Source: Gnetum montanum (lineage: Eukaryota > Streptophyta > Gnetopsida > Gnetales > Gnetaceae). From it: 64,000 nucleotides of DNA. The notes beneath the pieces are model-generated. The model was given only the letters and a program-made list of their open reading frames with translations. It did not search any database and was not told where the DNA came from. Where the stretch lies: positions 23,306 through 87,305 of the forward strand of contig MNCI01013723.1 of assembly GCA_015680685.1 (NCBI GenBank). The letters are read 5' to 3'. Of the stretch, positions 26,485 to 36,828 are shown piece after piece; within the stretch, counting starts at the first letter, position 1, and every line of letters begins with the position of its first letter. Both the position numbers and the translations under genes were made by a program.

Positions 26485-27560
26485 GGTATTCAAGAAAGAT
26501 AATGAAATATTTGGTGAAGTAGAGATAAATGAGAAAAGGAGTTCTCAAGCATCTCTTATTGAGTAAGGAAGTGCTAAATACTCAAATGTTTCAAAAGAGG
26601 GAACCAAGAGTTTCATCAAAAATACCAAGAGATCTTCATAGTCCAAGATGGTGTATGCGGTTGATCAAGAAGAGTTATTACCTCATAAGTTATGGAAGGT
26701 AAAAGATCAAGGCCAAAGGAGTGGGAAGAATCAAGGGACTTCTTCAAGAAGGATCAAGAGCATTACTAGAGGGTATGATACTCATTCTTTGTGCAACTAT
26801 TCTATACCTTGTGATAAGGAAAAGAAGATTCTTTACCAAGTTGAGGATATCTCATGGGAGAGAGGGGAGTCTTCTAGCCAAGGTATGTAGAAGAATGATT
26901 ACTTGGATGATGAAATCGATGTTCAAGCCATGGAGGAGAATACCTTTTGAGTTGGTATCTTCAAAGTGGGTTGTAGAAATTATTGACGATTCCTTGAAAG
27001 AGGAGAAATCATTGGAGTTGGAGACTCCTATGTGGAATCTTGAAGCTTTAAGCTTTAATGAAAGTGTATAGTAAAATGTTAATGACTAAGTCGAACCAAA
27101 GATTGACAAGAGAAGCCATGAATAGGTAAGTAAGTCTAATTTTTATCATGTAGATGGTAGTAATGTCTCTTATGTGGAACATAGTGTGTTGGATTCTAGT
27201 GTTTCACTTCAATTTGGTAGTGATTTGTTCCATTGTAATGATGAGCATTGTGATCATTATGGTGATTGTAATAAAGTTTTAAGTTATGTTGTACTTGATG
27301 GAATAAATGTAACTTTGGATGCCATTGTTGCTAAGAGCAAGACTAATAATGGTAATTTGCTTAATGATTATGGCTATGGTAGTAGCCATTATGAGAAGAT
27401 CATTATTAATGTTGATGTAGATATTGATAGTGATGAAATTGATTATCTTGGCTATGAAATGGATGGACAACATGAAGGTAATCTACATTGTAGTTTTTAT
27501 GGTAGAGGAAGGACGAGTAAGAGACTTTCCAACACTAAGATGAAAAATGTTGAGCTTTTG
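26485..27560 (+). other. Unrecognised segment replacing RT, RNase H and integrase core in G2
   Basis: To the left the sequence still matches G1 (KFTKVFK against KFSKVFN), and to the right it matches again from FHVAIGKSPFEVNYGF. Between them G2 has nothing resembling G1's 2 kb of pol. It contains charged, Ser/Lys/Glu-rich reading frames (26648-26890, 26721-27071) and most of the open frame at 27174-27713. I recognise no domain. It could be an insertion with deletion, captured host sequence, or a coding region typical of a non-autonomous subfamily. Confidence 0.55.
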
Positions 27561-27713
27561 TATGATAAGGCTTTTCATGTTGCTATTGGTAAAAGCCCAT
27601 TTGAGGTGAATTATGGGTTTTGTCCAAAGATGGTGGATACTTTAAAGGGCCTTGATGGTGAAGGTCAAATTAGTGCTAATTTTGTGCAAGAGATGAGGAA
27701 TCGCCATGAATAA
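27174..27713 (+). CDS. Open frame of 179 codons, unknown N-terminal part fused to an integrase C-terminal remnant
   Basis: I do not recognise the first 125 or so residues. They are acidic and rich in Asp, Asn, Tyr, Gly and His (for example DDYGYGSS-like and NVDVDIDSDEIDYLGYEMDG stretches) and have no transmembrane segment or signal peptide. From about residue 131 the frame becomes integrase-like: AFHVAIGKSPFEVNYGF, then PKMVDTLKGLDGEG. The stop is TAA at 27711-27713. It stays open for 540 bases although the surrounding element has a stop every few dozen codons. That may be chance in sequence poor in Gln and Arg codons, or may reflect later decay. No promoter of its own is visible, and expression is uncertain. 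Confidence 0.4.
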   Translation: MEHSVLDSSVSLQFGSDLFHCNDEHCDHYGDCNKVLSYVVLDGINVTLDAIVAKSKTNNGNLLNDYGYGSSHYEKIIINVDVDIDSDEIDYLGYEMDGQHEGNLHCSFYGRGRTSKRLSNTKMKNVELLYDKAFHVAIGKSPFEVNYGFCPKMVDTLKGLDGEGQISANFVQEMRNRHE

Positions 27714-28230
27714 GTAAAATAAAATCTTGAGAAGAACATTGAAGAGAGAGTTGTCAAGAGGAATGAGGGCAATCAAAAGTCTAATTTTACTATTGGTGAC
27801 TTGGTTTGGGCACACTTGAAGAGAAGTGTTTGAGAGGTATTAACTTCTTCAAATTTAAAGCTAAGAAGTTGGGGCCTTTCAAAATGAAGGCTAAAGTTAA
27901 TGATAATTCTTTTAAGATTGATTTACCAAATGATGTTGTTATGTCTTTTATGTTTAATTTTTCAAACCTTATGTACTATCATGGACCAGCTAATGAGGAG
28001 ATCATACATGGTAGCATCGATGAGCTAAAGGGGACTATTGATTAGTCCAAGCCTTCAATGAAGATAAAGGAATTCTTACTCAAGTGGAGAAAAGCTTCTA
28101 GCACTCAGGAAATTAAGAGGCATAAATATTTTATCCATTGGGAGGATAAATTAGTTGATGATGCTATATGGATCTATGAAGTCAAACTTATTAAGTGGGG
28201 GATCACTTCTACACCTACTCTCTTGTTCAC
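27561..28230 (+). pseudogene. pol: Integrase C-terminal part and chromodomain of G2
   Basis: After NRHE and a stop the frame continues through LVWAHLK-like sequence. It then runs KFKAKKLGPFKMKAKVND, FKIDLPNDVVMSFMFNFSNL and YYHGPANEEIIHGS (27806-28045). The chromodomain follows at about 28090-28200: KASSTQEIKRHKYFIHWEDK, then DDAIWIYEVKLIKWG. Unlike G1 it keeps the central Trp. The integrase core with its D-D-E triad is absent, so this is a tethering module without a catalytic part. Confidence 0.75.
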
Positions 28231-28245
28231 TTAAGTTCACTTTTT

Positions 28246-28260
28246 GAAGGGTGGTAGAGT
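28246..28260 (+). other. Polypurine tract of G2
   Basis: GAAGGGTGGTAGAGT lies directly before the 3' LTR, in the same position and of the same type as in G1. Confidence 0.6.
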
Positions 28261-29335
28261 TGGTATAGTAACACTTCTCTCAATTCCCTTGTGCCTTATC
28301 CTACAAGTTATTTTATAGGTTTTAAGCTTGAAGAAGATGTGGATGAATGCATCTTATTAATGTGTGTCTTCTTGTGTTAATTTTTTTGATGATGATTGTT
28401 AGATGTTTTGACATGTTTCATGGTATTTTGGGCTTATTTTAATGAGTTTAGGATTCTAGGGTCTATGGGGACTTATTTGGAGGCATCTAGAGGTTTTAGA
28501 AATCAAAACAAGTAATTTGTGTTTGGCCTTAGAAAGTGATACGTCCCACTAGAAATTATGTATGTGACATCTTAGGTAAGACATCCCACCAACATTTAGG
28601 ATGTTCTAGGACTAGATGGGACATCCTAGACAAATAATAGAAGTCTTAGTCAAGAGCTAGGTTTTTGCAGGGGATATCCCAACAAAGTTAGAGATGACCC
28701 AGATGGATGGGAAAACTTCCAAAAATGCTCATCCCAATTCAAGAAAAAATTGGAACATAATGGAAAAAGATGGAAACAACTAGAGAGAAGGTGACAAAAC
28801 TTGAAAAACATCTGGAAAATATTAGGTTGAGTTTGGAAAAGGTTTCTAGATTTCTTATCTTCTGGCTTGACATAAACATATATGTATTCACCATTGTTGA
28901 GTAGGAAGGAGGGAGAAAATACACTCTTTAGAGTAAAGAGTTGAGTAAGAAAGAGTGGCTGAGCACATTGGGTAAGTGCAAATAGTGATTACAGATCCAA
29001 GATTAGCTTGTGATGTGTTGGTTTATGTGTTCTATTCTATTATATCTCACTTGTGAGTTGAGATCTTAATCTTGAGTTTTGGGAAAGATTTCTATTGGTT
29101 GTGTCTTGCATTGAGAACAATCATGGTGTAGCTGTAGATCCTCATGCTCTACAATATCGATTGAGTGTGATAGGTTTTGGATGCTTGTGGGTTGTGTGAA
29201 CCTTGCTATAATCTTCTACTAAATTAATTAAATATACCTAGTTTTCTTGCTTTCTAGGAAAAAAGTTTATCTTTGTATAATATTTGGATTTAGTATTTGA
29301 AGGTGATTTAATTGTGGAGCAAACTTGCTCCAAAA
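28261..29335 (+). repeat. 3' LTR of G2
   Basis: This 1075-bp copy begins TGGTATAGTAACACTTCTC and ends GCTCCAAAA. It aligns with 23461-24560 throughout, with scattered substitutions. Confidence 0.9.
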
Positions 29336-31320
29336 TTATAATTCTTGATTCAAGTCATGATCATATCTATCATAGAAATTTCATTAGTTTGGGTATGGCA
29401 TTATAATACTCATAGAGATTTGGATCAATAAGTAGAGCTAAAGGGATTAATGAGAGGTTTTCAGTAAAGCCAAATTTGGGGAACCTATTATGCATACATG
29501 CATGGATGGAGAAAAATAAAACTAGAATCTTAACTTCTAGAGGATTTGTGGTGCATTACTTTGGTTTGATTTTACCAATGGTTAGATCATGAAATAATTA
29601 AGGCTATAGGATATTAGTAGTGAGAGGTATGATCTTGTGCTTGAAAAAGAGGACTTGGAGGTCTATTCCTATTATTTAGACTAGTGGTGAAGGGACATAA
29701 CACTAGATCTCTCATGATGTGTAGGAAATGCTCATATGCTTTCATGAGTTAATTGAATGATTAGCTAGAGATCCAATGACATTGTATTTTTACCTTCTCT
29801 CTATTATCCATCGATTTATTCTCTATATTTATTTTTTCATTTTGGCACATTGTTATGTATAAAAGGAAGTTGATTAGGTGAAACAAAGAATGGTATTCAA
29901 CCATCGAAGTGGCAAACTCATGTTTGATACTAATGTCTCACTAGTTGTTAGAAGTCCATGGGTGTTTCATCAATAGTTTTTACAAGGGTAAGAAAGGCAA
30001 GTGTCTTCTATGGGAAGGATACAATTGTGAATCTTTGGTGACGTAGCATTATGAAGGAGTGAAATCAAGCTTATCTCCCATGAGATGATGATGCTTGCAT
30101 GGCATAACATACTTGATTGATCTCCTACTTCTATGATTACGAATCAATGAACTTTAAGGTTTGATTGTAATTATTTCTTCCTATCTTACATTAGTTGTTC
30201 TTGTTCATTTAAATTTTGGATGTCATATTTATCTTCCACGTTATTTCCTTACTCTCTTCTAGTTCTTAGATCATAGGAATAAGCAAATTTGATGTGATGA
30301 TTTAAATCCCATGAATTCAAATGTCATCCAAAGTAAGTTTTAGTATCTTTGACTTCTTAATATCTTTATGGCTTGTTCAGAGTTGATATTTGATGTTTTG
30401 GGTGAGTTATGAACTTTAGGATCCTAGGCATCGATGGAAAGGAAAGATAAGGTATAATAAATAATAAACAATGCAAATAGTTTGAGAGGGATGCATTAAC
30501 ATCTTTGTGTCAACATAGAAGCATTGACATACCCTCATCCATTAATGAACCACTATAAAAGGGGGGTGCATAAAAACTTACTATCATGCATTTTTCTTCA
30601 TTTTGTCACTTTTCCTTACCTTTGGTTATCAAAATAAGCCAAAATCTACTAAAATTTCAATGTAGCTTAAATTCTAGTAAATTTTAATAAGCATTTTCTT
30701 ATTGTTCTTTCCGTTGGTATTATTTGAGTGGTTTGAGATAGGTATCTTACAACTTAGTTGTAAGGGAGAGTCATCAATTTGAATATGTATTTTATAAGTT
30801 TGTTAGTTATTTAAAAAATTTCTACATTAATTCTCATTACTCATGAACATCTTAGTTTCATCGTGGTGATTATGTTTCTCTTGTAATCCCAAGGGTTATG
30901 CTTCTTGTTGTTCTAATGCATATCATTTTCAATGATAGTATAATGCCTAGGAGATTCATTTGATTTTTAGCATTTCTTAAGACTCATCAAGTTTGGATGA
31001 TTACATTTAGGATTCTATAGGTCAAATAGGGATAAGATTGAAAAATCTTAGTCCTTGATCTATGGTGTTACAAGAGAATCACTTTTACTAGAGGAGGAGG
31101 AAGAAGAAGATAGATCTTTGAATCTAGCACTTGTATTTGAGAGTCATCTCTCAAGAAAAATATCTAAAGGAAAACAAACATACTCTTGATCTCTAGGTTA
31201 AGTGCATGGTTAACAAGGATATTCTAAATGAGTGTTGAAGGAGCTAGTGAGAGACAATCTAGAGGAGGTGATGTGGAAGAGGATGCGAGTGTGAATGAGC
31301 TATGAGGGAGACTTATCCAT
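29336..31320 (+). other. Element B, 3' non-coding region after G2
   Basis: Reverse-complement homology to A continues here: 29560-29850 against 10400-10700, about 29870-30130 against 10150-10390, and 30580-31120 against about 9430-10080. It fades near 31330. No gene is seen. Confidence 0.6.
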
Positions 31321-31960
31321 GAGGAAAAGAGCTACCACTAATTTCATGTGCTTGGTCCACCCAAAATTAAGCAAATACTTTAAAGGAAAAGTTTCTATAA
31401 CTACATCATCCAGTCTTTTACATGGTACCGACATGAAGTAAAAGAGTTCTACCTTAATCTTGCTATGAATGATACCATGTTATTTGTTGGTGGAACTCAT
31501 GTGTCCATTTTAACATGGGCAATCGCAAAATCTATAGGAATTCCAAATGACCCAAGAAACAATTGATGACTACAGACTTATAAGTTTAAGCCCAAGTTCA
31601 AGAGAAAGGTTCTTCAAGAAACCTTTACCTTGGCTAAATAATATGTTAAAATGTTTAAGCTCCCTATAATGAAGAATATCATGTACATGATTGTGACTCA
31701 TAACTTCATGCTCATTAAGAAACCATCAAGCATCTTTGCTTAAGGGATAAAGGTTATGGCAATGATGAGGTGGTGATGCACAATTAACATCCCCTACTTC
31801 TTATTCAAATTATTAACTTAAGGGCTAATTAGAAAATTATGTAAGTTGGCAAGCATACTTAATCATGTTAGAAGACATTCCACTTCAACTAAGATGACAA
31901 ACTAAGAGAATATAACGATTCTAACTTCAAGATGATGTTCTAAATTTGTTGGGAGAGTAT
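31320..31960 (+). pseudogene. Remnant of a plant transposon-associated ORF (PF20167-like) in B
   Basis: A plus-strand decayed frame reads VKEFYLNLAMNDTMLFVGG, then SILTWAIAKSIGIPNDPRN. Further on come FKLPIMKNIMYMIVTHNFML and INIPYFLFKLL. The pattern E-F-Y-x-N-L ... G-x-x-V-x-[IF] ... G-I-P, followed by a hydrophobic block, resembles the putative plant transposon protein domain found in large gypsy elements. Its function is unknown. Five or more stops interrupt it. The assignment comes from memory of the pattern, so it is tentative. Confidence 0.4.
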
Positions 31961-32529
31961 CTAATTTAGAAAATGAGATTCCATCAACACAGTCATCCCA
32001 AATTAGACCATTTGACTAGCTCTATGTAAGATTAATAAGGGCACCTATGGTGCCTTAGACATAACCACAAACTTAAGTGTGGTAGTCTAGTGATTGATGT
32101 GTCAACCACCTAGATTTAGCATCAAACAAAGCCAAGAACGTCTTCTTGGTGGTGGATTTCAACTCATTATGCACATAGAATAGGAGGGTTAAGTGATAAA
32201 AATTCATGTGTAGAAATCACAAGCTAATGATAATTTTCTAGATATGATAGGAATCATCATGGATGGTGATGCTATAAGGAAGGATATTCTTATATTTCTT
32301 CCTCCATTTTTGAATGATCTAGCCCTAACTCAACATGAGAGTCTCATTCCATTTCATACTAATGTTTCATCAAGAACCATCTCTTCCTCACACCAATTAA
32401 GGTGTAGCATGCATAATATTCATTATGATATAGAAATCCTATAGGTACCCACTTATGAAGATGGAACTAGATAATGGGTAGAGGAGAAATAATGGATATA
32501 CCCTTACAAATTTGATCTTGAAGGACTAG
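31961..32529 (+). other. No gene recognised before the tandem arrays
   Basis: This is AT-rich sequence with one short open frame (32244-32444) that shows no known motif. Confidence 0.5.
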
Positions 32530-33000
32530 CATAAAGTTTATGCGAGGTACCTTCAAGGAGAGAGCTCATGTGTGCAATGAGAAGTGCATCCAAGGAGTGC
32601 TATCGCAATGCAATGCACATCCAAGGAGGAAGCTCTCATGCATAATGAGAAGTGCCTCCAAGAAGTGCTATCGCAATGCCATGCACCTCCAAGGAGGATT
32701 CTTTTGTGCAGAACACAAAACTATGTGCAACATGAAGCACCTCCTAGGAGTGCTACTACAATGCAATGCACATCCAAGGAGGGATCTTGTATGCACAATG
32801 TGAACTACCTTTGAGGAGTGCTACTGCGATGTGATTTGCATTCAAGGAGGGAACTCACCTACATAATGTGAAGCATCTTCTAGGGGTACTACGACAATGT
32901 GATGCACATCCAGGAAAGAAGCTCATGTGCACTATGCTAAACACCTTCAAAGAGTGCAATCGCAATATGATGCATGTCCATTTGTAACACAAAGAGCCTC
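32530..33000 (+). repeat. Tandem array of about 69-bp units
   Basis: The motif GTGCTATCGCAATG or its variants recurs at 32597, 32665, 32750 and 32819. Spacings are 68, 85 and 69 bp, and further decayed copies run to about 32970. Each unit contains two CTCCAAGGAG-like quasi-palindromes and an ATGCACA block. Overlapping reading frames are by-products of the repeat. Confidence 0.8.
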
Positions 33001-33156
33001 CAAGGAGAGCACTTACATGTAGCATGGTTCAAGGCCCTCAACAAGTATCATGCACTTGTCATACCAAGGAGGCCAATGATGTACTTTAGTTTCCCTTGGA
33101 AGTGCATCCTAAGGGACAGTTAGTGGATGTGTCCTCGCCAGGAAGAACTGCCTTTC

Positions 33157-33236
33157 CCTATATATGTTGATTGGGCTAGGCCCCATCATACCATCTTGCA
33201 CCCTTATAAATTTTGTTGCAAGGGATGAGCACAAAG
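33157..33236 (+). repeat. Module M, copy 1 (about 75 bp)
   Basis: It runs from CTATATATGTTGATTGGGCT to CCCTTATAAATTTTG. Related copies are an inverted one at about 33695-33772 and direct ones at 34312-34392 and 34417-34485. Each contains both a TATATATG and a TTATAAA element. Confidence 0.8.
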
Positions 33237-33500
33237 TCCATGTGAAAAAGGAGAGTTCTTGCATGCACAACACCACGTATGTCCAAGGATTGCAACCACA
33301 ATATGATGCACAACCAAAGAGGATGCTTGTGTGCACAATGCAAACTAGCATTGAGGAATGCTACTACAACACAATGCACATCCAATGCTTATGTGTGCAA
33401 CATGAAGTGACTTTGAGAAGTGTTACTGCAATGTGATGCACATCCAAGAAGGGTGCTTGTGTGCTCAATGTGAGGAACCTCCAAGAAGTCTAGTCATAAT
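33225..33500 (+). repeat. Second block of decayed 69-bp-type units
   Basis: ATGCACATCCAA, GCTTGTGTGCACAATG and TGCTACTACAA-type motifs repeat at similar spacing to the first array but with more divergence. Confidence 0.65.
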
Positions 33501-33694
33501 GCAATATATATTCAAGGGACCAGCATCGTGTCCATGATCTAGATCCTAGACACATCCATGAAGAATTGCAATGGTAGGACAAGAAGTCCAAGATCACAAA
33601 CATGGATGAAAGAATGTTGTGGCCTTACTAGAAAATAATGTATCCATCACATCAAAGGAGGGAGTCACAATGATCCATGGATGCATTATTGGTC
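33501..33694 (+). other. Spacer between arrays
   Basis: No repeats and no recognisable coding sequence are seen. Confidence 0.5.
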
Positions 33695-33772
33695 CCTTAG
33701 CTTTATAAGGGCATGAGATAGTATGGTAGGGCCTAGCCCAATCAACATATATAAGGGAAGGCACATGTATGC
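33695..33772 (-). repeat. Module M, inverted copy
   Basis: Its reverse complement reads TATATATGTTGATTGGGCTA and closely matches copy 1 at 33157-33236. The pair forms a foldback with a loop of about 460 bases. Confidence 0.8.
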
Positions 33773-33779
33773 CCTTGCC

Positions 33780-34115
33780 AGACCTCCAAGGAGAACACTC
33801 TCATGTCCATAGTGCGAGGCACTTCCATCGAGAGTGCTCTCATATCTACAGTGCAAGGTGTCTTCATGGAGAGCTCTCTTGCATCTACAATGCAAGGAAC
33901 CTTTATGGAGAGCACTCTCACATGCGCAATGCGAGGCACCTCCATGGAGAGCACTCTCATGTTGTAGCATGAAATACCTCCAAGAAAAGCACTCGCGCAT
34001 ACATAGAGTGAGGCACCTTCAAGAAGATCCCTCTCATGTTAGCAACACAATGTGCCTTCAAGGAGAGTGTTCATGTCTACTCCATGATTCACCTTTAAGG
34101 AGAGCACTCTTATGT
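33780..34115 (+). repeat. Tandem array of 39-bp units
   Basis: GAGAGCACTCTCAT or its variants recur at 33791, 33830, 33869, 33908 and 33947, exactly 39 bp apart, and then decay to about 34115. Because 39 is a multiple of 3, both strands show a 13-residue repeating peptide (for example the plus frame at 33769-33972). I take this as a by-product. The unit resembles half of the 69-bp unit. Confidence 0.85.
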
Positions 34116-34311
34116 TCACAATGTAACGTGCCTAGCACTAAGCCTCCAAGAAGAAAAACACTTGCATGTGTGACACAATGCACCGACATGAAGAACACAT
34201 GTGTGTGTGACACTATTTTAAGGATCTGAAATGGGCCCTTGGATGAGGCCTTCAAGGAGGTTGAGGAAGCATTTTGAATGCATCCTCAAGGACACGTCCA
34301 AGGGAAAGGAC

Positions 34312-34485
34312 TACCTCCCACTATATATGTTGATTGGGTTAGGCCCAACCATATCATCCCACACCCTTATAAATTTGATCCCAAGGGACCAAGAACACAG
34401 GACAAAGATATACCCTCTATATATGATGATTGGACCAAGTTGAACCATACCATCCTGCATGCTTATAAACTTGGTTCTACAGGTC
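34312..34485 (+). repeat. Module M, two further direct copies
   Basis: The copies at 34312-34392 and 34417-34485 run from TATATATGTTGATTGG and TATATATGATGATTGG to TTATAAATTTGATCCCAAGG and TTATAAACTTGGTTCT. The end of the last copy merges into the 29-bp array. Confidence 0.75.
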
Positions 34486-36828
34486 CATTAGGCTAACCCA
34501 TAGTCCCAAGGGTTCGTTAGGCCAACACTTGGTCTTAAGGATCTGTACAATTGACACTTGGTCCTAAGGGCACATTGGGCCAATGGTTAGTCCCAAGGGT
34601 TTGTTGGGCCTTAGGTTGGTTCCTAAGGTCTGTTAGGAAAACCATTGGTCCTAAGGATCTACTGGGCTACCCCTTGGTCCTGAGGGTTCATTGGACCATC
34701 ATTTGGTCTAGAGGATCCATTGGAAGAATGGTTGGTCCTAAGGGTACATTTGGCCAACACCTAGTCCCAAGGATCTATCCAGCCAACACTTGGTCCAAAG
34801 GGTCCTTTCAACCAATGGTTGGTCCTGAGGATCCATTGGGAGAACACTTGGTCCTAAGGATTTGTTGGGTCAATACTTGGTCCTAAGGGTACATTGGGCC
34901 AACGGTTGGTCTTGAGGATTCATTTGACCAATAGTTGGTCTCAAAGGTTTGTTGGTCTAACCCTTGGTCCTAAGGGTCCATGGGGCCAATCCTTGGTCTT
35001 GAGGATCTATTAGACTAGCACTTGGTCCTGAGGATCTATTAGGATAACACTTGGTCTCAAGGATATGTTGGACCAACACTTGGTCTTGAGGGTCTGTTGG
35101 GACAACAGTTAGTCTTGAAGGACCAATAGGCCAAATCTTGGTTCAAAGGATTTGTTGGGCCAACCCTTGATCCTAAGGGTTCATCAGGTGACCAATGGAT
35201 CTCAAGGGTTCATTGGGCCAATGTTTGGTCCTGAGGGTATGCGTGGCCAACCCTTGATCTTGAGGGTCCATCTAGCCTACAGTTAGTCCCGAGGGTTCAT
35301 TAGATCAACACTTGGTCCTAAGGGTTTGTTCAACCAACACTTGGTCCCAAGGGTCCATTCGGCCAACAGTTAGTCTCGAGGCTCTGTTGGGCCAACGCTT
35401 GTTCTTGAGGATATGTTGGGCCAATGATTGGTCCTAAGGGTACGTTGGGCCAACACTTGGTCCCAAGGGTACATTGGGCCAACACTTGGTCCCAAGGGTA
35501 CATTGGGCCAACACTTGGTCTCAAGGATATGTTCGACCAACACTTGGTCTTAAGGGTCTATTGGGCAGCCAATTGGTCCCATGGGGACCAACAATTGGTC
35601 TTGAGGGTTTGGTCAACACTAGGTCCAGAGGGTCCATTCTACCAACACTTAGTCTCAAGGATCTATTGGGAAACCACTTGGTCCCTAGGGTTTGTTGGGA
35701 AATCACTTGGTCTCAAGGGTACATTAGGAAACCACTTGATCCTAAGGGTATGTTGGGGCAACACTTGTTCCCAAGGGGGTTTTTAGTTAAAACTTGGTCC
35801 CAAGGGTTTGTTTGGCCAATCCTTGGTCCTGAGTGTTTTTCTAGCCAACACTTGGTCCTGAGGGTCCATTCAGCCAACACTTGGTCCCAAGGATCCATTT
35901 GGCCAAAGGTTGATCTTGAAGGCCCATTTGGCCAACAATTGATCTTAAGGGTCAGTTGGACTAACCCTTGGTCCTGAGGGTCTACGGTGCCAACCATTGG
36001 TATTGAGGGTTTGTTGGGTCAATTGTTGGTCTCAAGGGTCTTTGGAGTTAGATATTGTTCCTGAGGGTACCTTGGCCAACACTTGGTCTTGAGGGTCCAT
36101 TTAGCCAACACGTGGTCCCAAGTGTCTATTCCACCAACGGTTATCTTGAGGATCTATTTGGCCAATTTTTGGTCCTAAGGGTCCATTGGCATAACACTTG
36201 GTCCTAAGGGTCTTTTAGACTAGCAGTTGATCTTGAGGGTCCGTCAAGCCAACACTTGGTCCTAAGGGTCCATCGAGCCAACAATTGGTCTCCAGGGTCT
36301 GTTCAGCCAGCGGTTGGTCTTGAGGGCCCATTTGTCCAATGGTTGGTCTTGAGGGTTTGTTGGGCCAACCCTTGGTCTCAAGGGTTTTCTGGACCAATAC
36401 TTGGTCTCAAGGATCTATGGGATCAATTTTTGGTCCCAAAGGTACATTTGGCCAAAACTTGGTCTTGAGGATATGTTCGGCCAACTCTTAGTCTTGAGGG
36501 TCCATCTGGCCAACACTTGGTCATGAGGGTTCATTTGGCCAACCCTTGGTCCCAAGGGTCCATTCAGTCAATGGTTGGTCTTGAGGGTCCATTTGTCCAA
36601 CGATTGGTCCCAAGGGTCCATTTTGCCAATGGTTGGTCTTGAGGGTCTGTTGGGAGAACACTTGGTCACAAGGGTCAGTTGGGCCAATAATTGGTCTTGA
36701 GGGTCTATTGGGTTGATAGTTGGTCTCGAGGGTTCATTAGGCTAATGGTTGGTCTTGAGGGTTCATTAGGCCAATGATTGGTCTTGGGGGTATGTTGGGC
36801 CAACACTTGGTCCCGAGGGTACTAGCCT
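34465..36828 (+). repeat. Minisatellite of 29-bp units, about 80 copies
   Basis: The unit is GGTCC[TC][AG]AGGGT followed by [AC]CATTGGGCCAACACTT. The period is fixed at 29 bp by nearly identical neighbours at 35459 and 35488. Every unit carries the quasi-palindrome TTGGGCCAA. A period of 29 bp rotates the frame, so three units make a 29-residue repeating peptide. That explains the open frames with NTWSQG/GPTLGL-type repeats at 34551-34886, 35424-35786 and 35474-35977. None looks like a real gene. Copies are diverged, so the array is not recent. Confidence 0.9.

Larger units (their letters stand above)
23461..29335 (+). mobile_element. G2: non-autonomous sister of G1 (Ty3/gypsy chromodomain family)
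   Basis: Its LTRs begin TGGTGTAAGAACA (5') and TGGTATAGTAACA (3'). Flanking 5-mers ATATA (23456-23460) and TTATA (29336-29340) make a 4-of-5 target duplication. Gag and protease resemble those of G1. RT, RNase H and most of the integrase are absent, and about 1.1 kb of unrelated sequence sits in their place. The integrase C-terminus and a chromodomain remain. The element lies in B's 3' region, since B-like sequence resumes on its right. Confidence 0.85.

Noticed and set aside
32530-33000. Regularly spaced repeats resembling a CRISPR array
   Set aside because: The units are contiguous, without unique spacers, and lie in plant retroelement DNA; the repeats are a diverged minisatellite.
33686-34229. 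Open frames on both strands with 13-residue repeats
   Set aside because: The 39-bp array length is a multiple of three, so open repeats arise in several frames at once.
34551-35977. Long open frames with repeated W-S-Q-G and G-P-T-L-G-L peptides
   Set aside because: They are produced by the 29-bp tandem repeat in rotating frames, on both strands; there is no start context or domain.
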